Positions 43,132-57,990 of a stretch of 64,000 nt of DNA are shown here, one piece after another. Origin of the DNA: Isoetes taiwanensis (Eukaryota; Streptophyta; Lycopodiopsida; Isoetales; Isoetaceae). Location: contig JAJEKV010000638.1 in assembly GCA_021234155.1 (NCBI GenBank), forward strand, positions 62,001 to 126,000, written 5' to 3'. Each line of letters opens with the position of its first letter. Within the stretch, counting starts at the first letter, position 1. Under the pieces are notes generated by a model. It saw nothing but the letters and a program-made list of their open reading frames with translations. It searched no databases and had not been told where the DNA came from. Made by a program: the position numbers and the translations under genes.

Positions 43132-46100
43132 GGTCAGTCTCAAGATAACTGGTCTTACTATGAAACCAAGAAGAAATGTTTAGAAAGTTCTCCTTGAAAA
43201 ATTCTTTTAGTGTTTAATTTTGCCAAGGATAACCACAAATGTTTGAGACATGAAACTGCTCCAAATCATGACGTGATGAGCTCATCTGCTGCCCTGTCGC
43301 AAATTGGCGCTGCTGTCATATTGAATGGAGGCATTTTATAATTGAAAAGCCAAGAGTATTAAACATCTTATTGTTTTTGAAGAAATCAAAAGCCAGTCGA
43401 GGAAGTTCATCCGTGCCCTCCTTGTGTAAACAAACCATGAACTTATGTATCAAAGACATTAATTGAAAAGCCATTTCCGCTGTGCGCTTAAATTCCTGCC
43501 AACATTATATGGGCAATTGAGGGTTTACTTGATCATTCTAGATAGGAGAAACGTGCTTCCTCGGCCTGAGCCATCCATCTGCTCGGAAATCACGCCTGGC
43601 ATCTGTGAGCCATAAGAGAACACAGATGTGTATATGCAGATACAGTTTCACCGATGTCCCTTACGGAAGATTCTCCTTTAAACCCTTCCAAAAGGTTCTG
43701 AACACCATCACCTTTGCCTTTGTAGCTGACCTGCAGTTTTTCTTTGCAGAATGGCCCATAGTCAACATTTCAGCCCTTGAGGAGAGGAGGACATCATCGT
43801 TTTAAAGAAAATTGGGATGCACCAGGTGCTACAGCGCTCTCACCCCAAAGCTCTTGGTATTGCGACCGCCCATTTGCAAAGGCCAGCGTAATGATATCGG
43901 TGCCATCCCACCATTCCCCATACGGAGGCACGCCAACGGAACAGAATAAAGTGCAGTTTAATGAGAAACGGCACCAGCGGGGCAGTTTGCCGCCATGCAC
44001 TGGATGCTACTAAAGCAAACCAGAGGATCAGATGGTTATAAATCATATGCATTTGTAGTAAATACAGCCGCCTTCCATGGCGCGCTCTTTGGAATGGGGC
44101 TTTAGGATGGTACGGAGGAACGTCTTATCAGTATGGTAACCGCGCGCGCGAAGTTCTGCCGCTATGATATCACTTATATATGCCTGAGCAGGTCCCCATT
44201 TGTTGGTAGTGGGAGTGGGATTAAATGCCACCTGCCTTATGTTTGCAGCGATTGTTTTTACCAATCTCGTGTTCTCCGCCAAAACAGGCTTAGGATGTCT
44301 ACGCGCGGATTACCTTTTAGCGGGCAGCCGGGCCTATTCTTACCCTTTGCTGCGTGCTTTTATACTGATTTGACCGGAAGCGTGCCTTTTATAACTTTAT
44401 GGAAACCGCAGTGGGAAGCTGCCTTCGGGCGGCATGCGCAAAGCGAGCTCCCAAAAAAAAATTGAGAGTATGCCGTCATACCTTAAAGCGCACAGTTTGT
44501 CAGAACAAGAAACCGCCGCCTTCGCAAACAATTTGCGCGCATCGGGCTACAACCGAAACAGATGGGCTAAAGAGGTTTGAAATTGGCAATCTTTAATGCC
44601 ACTGGCTCTGCCTTATTTTCACATGCACATTATGGCTTGGCCAATCAACCTGTACTTGTTCAGGTGGTGCCGCGGTTTTCTATCTTAGTACAAACTAGTT
44701 GCTTTCGGTGATGGGGGCAATATGTATTTTTTCCGTTATTCAGCTGATAAGGTATGTACTTTTTGCCTGCACTATATATTTTGAGCTGAATTTTATGTTG
44801 TAAAGAAGTAATTTATAGGTCGTAGATGTCGTAGCAAATTTTAATTTTGGCCCCTGCCAAGAGAGAGCTCTATAGCAAATGGCCACAAAGCCAAACGTTT
44901 CCAAAATGGAGTAATGACTTTAGTTTCCACCAATCTAACGATACTGGCAAATCTCTTGAATATTTTAGGCTCGCAGTTGGACAGTTCAAGTTCTGTCCTA
45001 ATTCAAGATCTTTGCTAATTTGTTATATTCCATGCGGTATGTACCCTATTTACTGCTATGTATGTAGCTGTCCAAACTGAAATGACTTCAGAGGCAAATG
45101 ACGGCCATGCTCATATATAGAATACACTTCCTTAGTATCTATGCCCTGCATTGCAAAAATACCTGCTAACATTACCGTTAAAGTTGTTGAGGGTCTTAAA
45201 ATTTCAAACGTAATGAGATGAAATAAATAATGATACAAGGCATTTCCAGGCTGAGCAATGCAAATGCTTGTAATGCTATCTCTCTAAAATTTAACATAAA
45301 ATGCAAAATTTATATAATTTAGCCACTTGTTTAAGATCTCAAACGTTTATAAACATTTTGTTTTAGCACACTCTGCGATCTACTAAGTAGAGAATGAATC
45401 TCAGCAAGGCGCCCAAGAATCATGCATTCTGGCCATTGGCTTTGAAGCCTTAGTTCTCAAACATCGTTTCAAAAGGGTCTAAAGAGATACGGAGTACAAA
45501 AAATATCCAAAGTATCTAAAACAATCTAATCTATTTTAAGATATGTAGATACTTACATGCTTTAATATAATACTTTTTAATATACGGTCACCAGAGATAA
45601 CAGACCTGTGCTCATAAAAGTGTTTGCCGTGCAACAAGTGTTTAATTATACTGGGGTAGAGATGACTTCGGGGTGTCGCCATTATAAAAGCTCGGCATTC
45701 ACGAGAGGAAAATTACAAGCACGAAATCGCATATCAAAATCTCACAAAATACCATTATGGAAATTTAAAGCAAGTACCTGGCGTAACCTTGTTGGCAAGT
45801 TGGTGAAATAAGTGAGAATGGCGCTAAAATCACTTCATTGAATTATGTACCAATCTGTAACTCTAAATCAAATGTTGATTCCTTTAATGAATCGAAGTTA
45901 ATCAAGCTCTGGGTAAAGTTCTATAACCGAAAAATAAAAATAAAACTGGTTTTACATCTCAACAATTTGGTTTATACCATGGGAGAAGGTCCACAGTGAG
46001 ACAACGCCAACTGGGAGGGAGCCTGCCTGTGCTGAGGATCAGAAAGAGAAAGAAGCCCACCAAGAATAGAATGAAACCAAACGAAGTTTTTACTATTTCT

Positions 46101-49100
46101 TTTGGCTTTATGTGCGGCTCTCGAAATTTTTGTAAACTTATGGTTTTACTACGGTCGGCGTATGCGGTGGCCAAATATTGTTTCTAGAGTAAGCTAGCCA
46201 TTGATGTTTTAGAAAAGAAGCAAATCATGCTGCAGTTTGTCTCTGGTTCCTTGGCTTCCAACTCAAGATTTAAAAGCCCCCATGCAGATGTCGACTAATT
46301 GTTTTCTAAGGTTTTGTTATGCTAGACGTTATCCCTTTATCATTCCTAGATTCCGTGTGCATCAGCAAGATGACATCAAGATCCTCATGAATATTTATGA
46401 AATGGATTTAATTAGCCTAACCAGCTATCCGGGATTCTTCTGCTAGTTTTGTTTATCCGATTCTTCTCAAGTAGTTTTGTTTTTTTGTTTGTTGTCTACT
46501 TTTTGTAGTTTTGGTCCTTTCCGTTGTTAATCAAATCCATGGATTTTCTAGTTGCTTCTATAAATAGTTTTTTTTTTTGTTTGCTCTACTTTTGTAGTTT
46601 TGGTTTTGTTTTGAGGTATGGCTTGGCTACTTTACATTTGAATGATAAGGTTTCTATGCAAAGTGGTTGTGAATAAGGAAACCATAGCAAATTTTATAAT
46701 GCTATAAGCTATTTAGGCTTCTTCGCCGGGCCATGCTAAAGGGGGCGTGTATATGCCTGTATTGCTCTTCTTCGCACATTTCGTTGAACGCCAAACAAGG
46801 TTTTCACCCAAAGAATATCAATTGATTCTCATTTCACTTGTTAAGTAATGATTTTAAACTATATGACTCAAGGAAAATTCATTTTAACTTATTTATCCTA
46901 CACGTCCATTTCTTTTTATTATTTCAAGTGATGCGCGGCTTGCCCCCTACTGCCCCTTATCCCCACCTCCATTGTCCACGCTAAAACTTTGATGGCAACC
47001 AACCTGGATTTCGACCCCGTGCATATCATTTCCTGCCCCATGGTACCCATGATACAAGTCAAATATTAATTAGAGATTTGAAACTTAAGTGCACCACATA
47101 TACCCATGTACCATTGTATGTCCTCCCACCATAATAAGGATAAAAGATTTAGGTACAAATAAGGTGCGCACAAATATATGGCCTTTCACATAGCATGTCT
47201 CATTTTCCGGTTAATTTCACTGGTCCATATAAGTATGAAGAAAAGTTTAGTTTTCACACTGTCTTAGCTCTTGCATCCTGGCATGTCATGCCCTTTCATA
47301 TGACAATTTCTTTACGACTATGTTATTGTATTAAGACTTGTCACGGCAGTATTCATCACGCCTTAGTGCTTTCGGGTTTGGTATCTTAGAAGATAATTGA
47401 CGTTGATGTTTGACAATCATAGCGCCTTTCGATTCACACTTTTTGCTCTTTAAACAACATTCTCGAGAACATTACAGAAAGAAAATGAATGAAGAACTTT
47501 GCTGAATGTCTGTAATGATATTCTCGATAAATACTATATAATTAAATGATGCACCTTTTGTTCATGTGATGCATCATAATTATTAGTTGTTTGGCACGCA
47601 AAAGTATATCATCTCTAACTTCATACAACGTTAAAGCATCATCCTGGAATTGGCTACCGCAGCGGTGTAATCTAATGCATACCAAAGCTGTTGTAATATT
47701 TTAAAAGTATGGTTTTGGTTCAACTCATGCACGCTAAGACTATCCGAATTTCATAATTATGTGGTGTACCAGTGTCCGCAAAGGGCTATAAATACGCCTA
47801 CCAGCATATCCAATGCGTTTTATTTAATTCCTTTATGAAATAAACCCAAATATTTCCTGAATGCCCCACCAACAACGCGCTACCTTTTTATATAGGACCG
47901 CTGATTATTAATTGATGGAAGTATAATAATCTTTGAGGAGTTATTATCGTAAAGTGTACATCATGTGTTTCCCGGGACGCTGGACAAATGTTTTACGATA
48001 GAACAAACCGGAGTTGCCTAACCGCTCCGCATCGTTTTGGTAAAACATGCAATTTCTACTGTCCAAACAGTGCCTACATAGTTATACGGCGTACTATTAG
48101 TTCCTGCCACAATTCTAATGTATTGTATCATGCACTTCATTTATGGATGCACTTCGTTATAGCGAAAATTTTTACAAAGAGAAACGCTTAGTTGGTGCTA
48201 TACCGCAGTTCCAAAAGTAAGTAAACTGTTATGTTTTCCGACGCCGCAGTTTATAATGCTCATGGTATGCAAAATTCTGTGTCCCATATTCTTGACGATG
48301 AATTCATGCTTTATCCCGTACTGTCGTTTTGTACGAATCTGCCTTTGCGAAACAAACACGTACACCCTAAAGTTATTCTACATGGATTTTTTCCTCAAAA
48401 ATCACTTATCAGGGAGCTGCATTGTTCCGGAATAAAGTAATTGAAGCTGTGTAGCAAAACCTACTGATTAACCTCTAATTAAGCTTAGTGTCGGCGGCAC
48501 TTTCGCTTCATTAAAGAATTGCGCATTGATATTTCGCTTGTACGGCAAAGCAGCACAACTAATCCACAGATCACCAAATCCCTGAATCATACTAGAAGCA
48601 AAGGCTCTCAAGATAGACATCCGTGGGATAACCGCTTAGGCTTCCTGAATCTAATGACCATGCAAAGCCGAGAATAAACTAATGCTTCAAATCAACGGCA
48701 CGCCTGTCTCAATCGCAACCAAACCTTCTCCGATGATTTCTAAGCCAAAAAATGCCCACCTTCTCGAATGCAATATAATCTAAAATGGCATCCATTGCGC
48801 CCGCGTCTGGGCTCTTTAAATAAGTAAGTACGAAAAGCAACCATATTATGCTTTCTCCCAGCCTTTTGGCTCATGACATAACCGACACTTCCGAACTTTT
48901 GATGCCGCCAACTGTTTCGATCCGTGGAAAGGTACCGACATTTTTACCCTGGTATATGAGGCCGGCTAACAGCTATGCTGAGGCCAAAGAATAAGAACGG
49001 AAACGCTGAGTAGCTTCAAAAAGCAGTTTTTCAACACCAAACAACGCCTGTAATTATCCTATAGCAATACCTGAAAGTTCCTAAAGTAACCATTTAATTT

Positions 49101-52100
49101 TTAGGTAATACACGTGTTCAATTTTAAATCACAATCATAATTTCTATAAGTAAATTGAACAATCATACCTTTCCACAGCGGTCATATGGCGCCCGTTTCC
49201 TGGCACCTCATTGCCAATTATATTAGAGATAAAGGATGCGTTTATTTTTTAAGCGATTCCTACGTCTGCCTGATCTGGCCAGAATTGAATCAATTCCATG
49301 AATATGCACTGCGCCCATCTTTACATCAGCCCTATGTATACTCCTTGCACCCCATGCTATACAAGCATAATATTAGTGGCTAAGAAGTTCGGTGCCATGC
49401 ATGAAAGCTAAGAAACCAAGAACACCATTGCATCCATGGTCACTGAGCCAAACAACATGCCAACCCGCATGTATTCAAACCTATACAAAGTGATCCTTGC
49501 ATATTACAGACATCAATAATAGTGGCCTAACAAAGTGTGCTCAAAGTGGAGCTTGTGGTATTCTTAAGCCCGGTTCCACCGCCAACAAATGAAAAATGTA
49601 AATATAAACTAAAACTCTAAACTACACTTATAGAGCCAAGGCAGGTGCCTAAGCCTCGTGATGGTCCGGGAAGTAAGTCTTCCTATATTTGTTTTATCGT
49701 TGTGCTTTATCAGAGGAGCCTCATCGCAACCACAAAACCTGCTACTGCTTCCAAAGAGACTTTCAGATCTTCCACATTCATTTTTTAAATGCTTCATCCA
49801 AGCGCTAACGCGCTTCCCAAAACCTGCAGATTCTCGAGATATTCACGCCAGTCTTCGTCGCCAAATCTAGTATCTGGTTGGAGGTGAAAACATTCGCATC
49901 TATTCCCATCTCTGCAATAGGTAGGCCTCTCAATCTCTTCATCATCCGACGTATCGCATCGCCAAGAGGCCGAAAAATAAAGATTCTATCTCGCTTCATA
50001 GCTGCTCCTAACATCTTTAACCGTGCCTACAAAAAGCCAAACACTTTGTATATGGTAAACAAAGTGTAATCTACCAACATCAGGCAGAAATGCATCACCT
50101 TGCGCCAAGGGGATATATATAAGCAGCCAGCCAAGCGTGTGCCCGCCAGTGGGCCCTAACTCAGCTTCCTCCACTGGCCGTTAGTCTTCCTCATTGGCAT
50201 CATCCTTCATGGACACCAACCAACCTCAAAGATCCCAAAATCTTCTTCTACGTTTTCCAATCTGCTCAATCAATATTCCACGGGAAGGCTATAGACAAAC
50301 TTCAACATCACATGAGAGGCATGCTTTGATTGAGAGTTAGACGCCAATTTCACCGCACGGCTCTAATCACCAATGACCAGGTTTGACGGAAGCATCCAAG
50401 CATTCAATCAACACAAAGCTTGGGGAGCACCCATCCTAAAATATTCTCCTTCAGCCTTGCAATCACAAATATGTACCCGACAAACTAATTCCAAACACGA
50501 CCGCAGACATGAAGATGATCTGTTCCAAATCCCTCTCTAAAACTATTAACGACTACTCAAAGCACTGTGATCCAAAATCTACGCTGCACTGCACGCCCAC
50601 ACATCCACTCCACCTATGCTATCAAAGGATACTTACATCCAATGAATAGTGGCTCTCTCTCAGGAACAGACCTCTCAGCGCCGCACCACCTTCTTTCTCA
50701 TCGCCTTCGCCAGCCCTCGCTCAAAAAACAGGAGCCCCCAAAGAAATATAAACACTGATATTGTCGCTTCTTTCTCATCCTGCGACTCATCTCAAAGAAG
50801 AACATCATCCGTGACCGTAAGAACATTACCTGAATGCCTCTGGACAATTTTATATCTCACCTCATCATCAGCCATAGGTTATTGCCAAATGCTCTAATGT
50901 AATCGCTATGCATCAAAGAGGGCAATAGGTAGTTAAGAGCACTATTTGCCTATTTCCGCGTATCACCTTTGCTTAAAATAATCTTGAAAGTTGGGTACAT
51001 GCTAAGCTACTTTTTGGTGTGTTAGTCAAACCAAAGAATGTTACATGGGTGTCTAGTCCGCACTGCTGCGCAACCGATGGAAAAGCTTATAGCGCTAGAT
51101 TTCCATCAAGAATTCGCTGCGCTCAAACACTATATATCGGCGCTCTTTTGGCTTAAGACATGAATGGGGCTCCGAACAGATTGATAGCCTACCAAAACGC
51201 TTACCACCAAATAGAATCTCAAATCTTGACCCAGAAGGCCTCCTACCTTACGCTTATAATTTCTGGGTAAGGAAACAAACGATGTATATATACTATAGTA
51301 ACTGGGCGAATAAATGGATATATTGCCCGATACCGTCACAAATGGATGTACAAAACACAAATGTGCCAAAGCAATTTCGCAAGCTTTCAAAAGTATCGTA
51401 AAAATAGTGTGAAAGCGGTCTCTGCAAAATAAAGAAATTTTGATATCTATAAGCAAAGTGTTTACATTCCTGCCAAGTAGAGTAAGTCAAACCTCGAGAA
51501 AAATCACTTCCGCACGTGGTTTCCTCCCATCACATCGCTTATGAAACTGCAGATGCAAGATTTAGCTCGCTAAGATCAAATTTTATGTCCATGCCGCTTT
51601 GGCGGAACTATTGTGCTTAAAGATGAGGCCCATGTTTGCTCTTTTGCCCATCCTATATTAAGCATATCTAAGAGACTCTTGGTATTAATGATGATAACCT
51701 CCAAGAAATGGTCTGGCTGCAAACTGGCCCAAACGGGATTATACTTTGAAGTCTATTTTCGTGGAAAGTGACTCCATTGCCGGCGTAATCATATGGTTCG
51801 AAGTGCTTTACCAGCCCAAAAGCCTGAATGTTTCATATTCCATGTTTTATTCGTAGTTCTTAGGACTTTATTGCCTAAATAGTCCATTGTATTGTTTTTG
51901 CCATATGACTCAAATCCCTAAATGGTATTGTATACGATTGATTAAAGATCCTCGGGTCCCTCAAATGGCATGAATAATATTGACGGATTGATCCTCGAAT
52001 ATTGGCTCCCTCGATGGCACTGTGGCTTGCCGCCCGGAAATTCTTCCTGGAATCTTCTGAGGTGCAATTCCCTTTATAATGACCGAAAAAGGCAAATTAA

Positions 52101-52559
52101 CAACGCGTATGACAACCATGTAGTATATTATATTTTACAGGCATGCCTAATCAAATTAAAACGGCAAACGAAAATGACATTCCCGCCAGCAGCCTTCCTA
52201 AATTTAGTCGTTCCACTCTGCTTTTATGCTGACCCGCCCTGAATCTTCACAACTTAATTTAGCATTAAGGTATATACCTTTTACCGCTCGTGGTTTGGCA
52301 TCTGAATTGTAATCGTGATTCCTGTGCGCGGCTTTCATCGTTGTTACTCTTTTACGCGTTCCTTCAAAACCAGGAAGCTGTTGTTATTTGATAAATCATG
52401 TCATGCTTATGTTGTGTTTTATTTTAGTTTCAAAGCGCGCTGTTTTACGTTAGGTTTTAGCGTATGCCGATATAAAGTTAATGGAAGAAGGAAAACTATA
52501 TGCAAAATTATAATTTTGGTAATAATCTGTGCTTGGATACTGAGGAGGAACTAGGAAAC
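43132..52559. other. long stretch without a recognised gene
   Basis: Only short open frames occur on both strands, none over 110 codons. Candidate fragments without identity are plus 46237-46446 and minus 49805-50014. The part from about 48500 to 51200 is pyrimidine-rich on the plus strand, which could reflect a minus-strand gene, but no frame can be followed. No tRNA or rRNA gene was found. Confidence 0.35.
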
Positions 52560-54060
52560 CCTCGTATATCAGTATATCGCCCCAGTAGTTTTTTCTGCTA
52601 AGTGGCGACGTAGAATGGCAATAGGTGCTTTTTACAGCGTCGCCTCGGTTAGTGCTTGAGGCGACTTTGTGCAATGCCAGCCTGTATTTAGGTGTGATGA
52701 CCCGCAAACGCGAGCGCCTTGGAATCCGCGAAGCTGTACAACGCGTACCGAAACTGAGACTCAGCTACAGTTGCCTGTCTTAATGCTCTTGTCCCATTGC
52801 TCAGGATCTTACAAGTTTCCATAGGACCGAGCGGAAAACGCGAGCGTTTTAAATATAAAACTGCATGCTTAATCAATATGTAATGAAAATTCGAGTTGGT
52901 CAGCGCGCGCATGAGAACATCTCGGAGCTGGTGTTATGAAATCCAGCGCCATTGTGGTTGATTTCCGCAGTTTTCAGAACATGGTTCTGCAACAAGATGT
53001 AATGCCACCTGATCTGGCGTTCTCGCCGATGGTGTTGTATTTGGACAATAAGGGATAATGGTTTCGCAAACATAGTCGTGTTGTTGAAAAGCTTGATGCA
53101 TAATCTGACTCAGCCTCTCAGGCTTTCAGATAGCGCGCCAACACAGAAGATAGACTCCGGGTCTATAGTGGGAGTATACTGTACTTGCAGCTTCCCCTGA
53201 TAATCTAAAACAGTATCAGCAAGGAAAATAAAAACAAATATAAATAAGAATACAAATAAGTATCATGAATAAATCCTTAGACCTTCTACTTCCTAGCAAT
53301 GGCTCTTTCAGTGTGGAACTCTCTACATTCCAAGTCAAGTATATTAAGAGATGCCCAGTACTTCTCCACTCAATAGACCCTTGTTTACTGCTTCCAAAAC
53401 CTGCCAGTCTTAGATGGATTATTCCCAAGAAGTTAAGTTTCTCTTCAAATGAAATCAAAGAATTGTTAGGCCGCGGCGTATTCCCGCCAATACAGATCTG
53501 GGTATTCCATGATTTCGAGCAGCCTGCAAAACAGCAGTTGGCGATGAGATTTCGCTATTCCGTATTGTTAAAACGGTCATCTTTACCTAAAATACCCCCC
53601 ACCTTCGCTATCTCCAATTGTCTGAATCATTTTAGAATTGCTCAGCTTTTATGAAGGCCTGGGTATGCCTGGCTAACTGAATCTCCGAGGAATATTTAAA
53701 GGATTCTACCGTTGTTAATAGAGTAATTTTGTTTTATGAGGTATGTAAGCATCTCTGTGTTCCCTGCAACTACGTGCTTTGCATTAATTTATGATGTAAA
53801 AACGCTTCTTCTTCAGCATCAACTGGTGCCCTTAATTCCTTTTGCTTCCTTTTCTCCTAATCATGCTTAAATACAGAGACAGTCTTATGATTTTAAATTG
53901 CGAAGTTGTCGGGCTGTTCCTTTGTTCTGACGGCGGGTTTAGTTTGTCTGAACTTAAATTAAAATTATGCAGCCTGTGTTTGATCCCACCTTTTGTTTCT
54001 GCTATCTGCGTGCCAGCTACAGGTCCAAGTTGCTTACCAAGCCTTTATGCCTATTAAATA
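52560..54060. repeat. diverged direct repeat, copy 1
   Basis: This copy is collinear with 55050-56580. Anchor pairs keep a steady, slowly decreasing offset: AACTGAGACTC (52752 and 55241), ACATGGTTCTG (52979 and 55473), a CTGATAAT.TAAAA block (53195 and 55679), TCTGGGTAT..CATGATT/TCTGGGTATGCTATGATT (53497 and 55953) and GTATGTAAGCATC (53741 and 56174). Identity is perhaps 60%. No shared reading frame is conserved, so it is probably an old non-coding repeat or transposon remnant. Confidence 0.6.
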
Positions 54061-55049
54061 CGGGCCGAAATGTGACCATTTGACTGCCGTAACGAACCTG
54101 AAAGATATTTATTCTCAATGTACGATTATATCATTAAACTGTACAACACCAAAGAGCTTAGGTGCTCGATAGGGCGCATTTTTCCTCTTATAATATTCCG
54201 CCAAAGGTGCAGGAATACAGCAAAACACTTGCCGCGCAAATGTTCGGTTTCCTGGTGAAAACATGATGACTACAACCAAACATGAGAAATTTTTTTTCTC
54301 CTTCTTTGGCACAACGGGCCAAGGCAAGGGTAACACAGCAAAATACCGTTAGCGGCGTATTTTTGTTTTGTGTTCCCTGAAAACACATATCAATCAAACA
54401 AGTGGGGAAAATAAATCGATAAGACGAGTTGATGCTTTATATATGGCCCAAAGTCGTTCTGAAAACAATTATTACCGCCAAACTCATAAACATGAGAAAT
54501 TAATCTGGCCGTATGCTATCGAGTTGACGCCGTGTTCTTGGGTATAAGCCTGTCTTGAGAACTGATAAGGCCATGTTATGTTAAATTGATAAGAAGTCAC
54601 CTTGAAGACTAGTCAAGCACAGAGCCTATGCTACGTCACACTAACGCCAGCATGCGCCCTCTCCAACAAGTTCCATTGTACACTTCGCGCGTGCTGATGT
54701 TCGAGAAATTTGTTCCTTATCTAGCAGCATAGTTTCCAAGCATAGTCCCAAGAGCATCCTTCCATTGAAATGGCTGAATGAATTTTTGGTCTTTGTCACT
54801 TGATTTCCCGTGGGAAAAACATGAAAGCGCGGTACCTATAATTTTATGTATAGAAATTAAAGATTTATGCCAGCAGTCTGAATTTTATGCTATTCTGAAT
54901 GCTGTTATGTTGACGGGGTAAGATAGAAGGTAAAAATAATGTATCTAGATTACACAGTATCACTTTGTTAATGTTCTGTAAAGCCCGTACAGTTCTTAGG
55001 TTTTATGAATGCTGAGTATGCAACGATAAATGTTGTATATTAATTCAGT

Positions 55050-56580
55050 CACCACCCTGAAGGTTTCATTTTTCACAAGCATGAATGTTCTTGAAGGTTA
55101 TGCGGCATATGGACGGTGTTGTTTCGAGTCCCTGAGATTGCAGTCCAGAGTATTCTAAAACGACGGCCCCATGGGTATTTCAGTATTTATAAACGATAAA
55201 TAAGTGCGCGCTTGAGTCCGCGCAGCGCCGCCAGCTATGGAACTGAGACTCTGTTGTGCCTAAAGCTCTGCGTTCAATGCTCCTATACTTCCCATTTCGT
55301 CAGGGACCGCAAAGCAGAGCAAAAGCAGTTTTTAAGCATGCAATCAAGATATATATGTAAGCAAAATGCTTCTTGCACTTTGTTTAGTCCCCGCCAAAGT
55401 ATGGTCAGTACATTTTGGCATTGGTTTCATGGGGAACCATTTGCTATTATGGTTAACTTCTAAGCTTGTGGGACATGGTTCTGAAGTAAGATGGTGATGC
55501 CCCCTGGAATCTAAAGGCCCCGCCAGTAAAGCCCTGGATCACGTATACTGCAAACAGAATTGTTTCTTCCAAAAGTCGCCTAAATAACATGACTCAAGCT
55601 TCAAGTTTTCAGAAACAGTGCTTTCAGTGTACAGTGAGAATTTTTTAAAGTGATCAAAGCATAATGTGGGCTGCATTCCTGATAATTTAAAAAGCAACAA
55701 ATCAGAGTAATAAAATGCAGCAGAACTAAGAATGGAAAGGCTTATTTGTAACATGTTGGCTTGTGAGGCAAGAACTCCAGCGATTTGGCATGTCTCCAGG
55801 TGATTTCTCCATTCTAAGTACTGACTCTTGTTTTATATTGTTCCAAAATCCTGCAATTTAGCTGAATTAGCTTCCATAGTAGAATTTCTTCAAAAGGCAA
55901 ATCAGCAATTCGCTGTAATGCTCTGTGAACACTCAGCCCCTTCTAAAACAGGTCTGGGTATGCTATGATTACTGTGCCTGCAAATACATGAATATGATGA
56001 GACTGATATGCCATATTTCACTTAAGGCCTCATTTTACCTGAAAGCCCTGCTTTTCACAAGGCTCAATTGTTTCACCACTTCCCAATGGTTTGAAGTGTG
56101 AAGACCTGCAACAATAACTGGAATTCTGAGGGATTTAGCCATGTTAGTTCGTCATGGCCAAGAGATGGTGGCAGTATGTAAGCATCAGGCATTCTGTTCA
56201 CTGCCCTAGAGTGCAGCATCTCTTCAGTCCTTTGCATCCTCAATCTTTACGCCTCATTTCGTTCTGATTGTGCTATATATGTACACAGACTTCCTGTATC
56301 ATTAAAAAACTATATGTGAGCCGCCGCACCGCTACCACTCTTTTGATATCATTCTGGTTCTCAGCTTGATTATGCTTTAATTAAACTCACATATGTGGAG
56401 CCAAGCCTGTAGAAATGAATATGCCAGTTTAATACATCCGCTGCTCGCCAACTTCTTTGTGTCTATTATGTGTGTCGGTTTTTGGCTGAGGCCTGCAATT
56501 GTCTCTACAAAAAATGCATATGAATTTATTATTATTTTATCTTGTATATGTGTAGGGGCAAATTCGCCATATAAAACATG
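55050..56580. repeat. diverged direct repeat, copy 2
   Basis: Second copy of the block at 52560-54060, in the same orientation and about 2.45 kb away. About 1 kb of unrelated or unalignable DNA separates the copies. A pair of long terminal repeats around a short interior was considered. No primer site, purine tract or TG...CA limits were found, so segmental or tandem duplication is equally possible. Confidence 0.6.
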
Positions 56581-57984
56581 AAAAACAAAACCTGAATACT
56601 ATGTATTAGGTAAAGCAAACAAAACTCTCTTTATGATACAAATCACCATTACCATATGGTACAGTATCTAACCACTAGTTAAGGAATTGATATGTGCCCT
56701 GGAGTTCAAGTCCTCTTGATCCTGTTTTTAACGAAAAACAAGTGGTATGTTACATTGTGAGTAAGTTGAGATCTGAAAAGTGCCCCCAAATAAAATATCC
56801 CCCCAGACGGAGTATTGTCTTGGGTGGATCTCTCCTCGATTCACTCACGGAATTGAATGGACGAGCTGTATGCGCTGAATTGGCCGAATCAGAGACATGT
56901 AAGATAGGAGGAAGCAAAGCAGCGTTCCATGCTGAGGGGAGCTCCCAATCCGCCAAACAGTTATTCTTTAAATCGCACAGTAAAAATTTCCACTGCGCAA
57001 ATGACTGTGGATCCTGGGAGGAGGAGATTTAAGTGATCTTGGTGGCTGTGACCCAAACTAAATAAAGATATCTCAGCCTCCCTGTCCCTGTCTTCTAAAA
57101 TGTTAAGAAAACTAGTTAGGCCTATATGTTATATTGTGTGAAATTTTCCTCTTTACTGTTTCACCACAACCACAGTAAGTCGAGTTTTGCACCGCTATCA
57201 ATATTGCTAGGTCTAGATCCAGTAATGCCATCAAAGAGCCGCTAGGTCTTATATCTAAGCCCCTTAGAAGGGAGATCAACTCTACATTTCCAAAGACCTC
57301 AAAAATCCCAAAACTTTGCTTATATTTCAAGAGTTTAAGGAAACGAGGATATATTTCACAAGTCAGAAATATCGAATGTCATCATGTTTTAAACCACGGG
57401 TATATCCAGGCCTTGATATGTTATTAAAACTATATCTTGACATGTTCAAACCATTACCACAGAATAACAAAATACACGGCATTTTTAGTGGACTTAGCAA
57501 ATTTTGTGATTTATGTTGGCTTTTAATATGACCACACATATCCGATATTTACGGCATTGATAGGAAGTCGAGGGCATAAGGAGAGTGATGCACCTGCCGT
57601 TAGGGCAAATATATCAGTTGTTTAGTGCAGGCTTTAGGCCATTTGTGCATTTTAGTACATGCGCTATATATAAATTGTTTTTCAAACTAGACGGGCATGG
57701 AAAATGTTCTGGATGCAAAATTTGAACACTTTATCCCGTCTAAATCTTTTGCGACCAAACAAATTTCCTTCATGTACTGTTTTGTGCTGCTCACTGAGAT
57801 TTAAACTTTGTTTTAAAGAATGCTTCAGGGTTAATATGTTGCTAAGCGGTATTATATCCTTTCATGTTATAGATTGAGTCCTTCATATATAGATTGGATA
57901 TTTGCTGTGGTCACATGTTGATACTCACAAGGTGAGTAAGAAAGAGCAGTTATTCAATGCTATTAATGGTTTTACTAACTTTTT
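56581..57984. other. no recognised gene
   Basis: The 112-codon plus-strand frame at 56694-57032 is open but overlaps a minus-strand frame and has no known motif. The rest is AT-rich. Confidence 0.35.
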
Positions 57985-57990
57985 ATATAG

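Noticed and set aside
52560-56580. A typical LTR retrotransposon with 1.4-kb LTRs
   Set aside because: No TG...CA termini, primer site, purine tract or protein motif was found, so it is reported only as a direct repeat.
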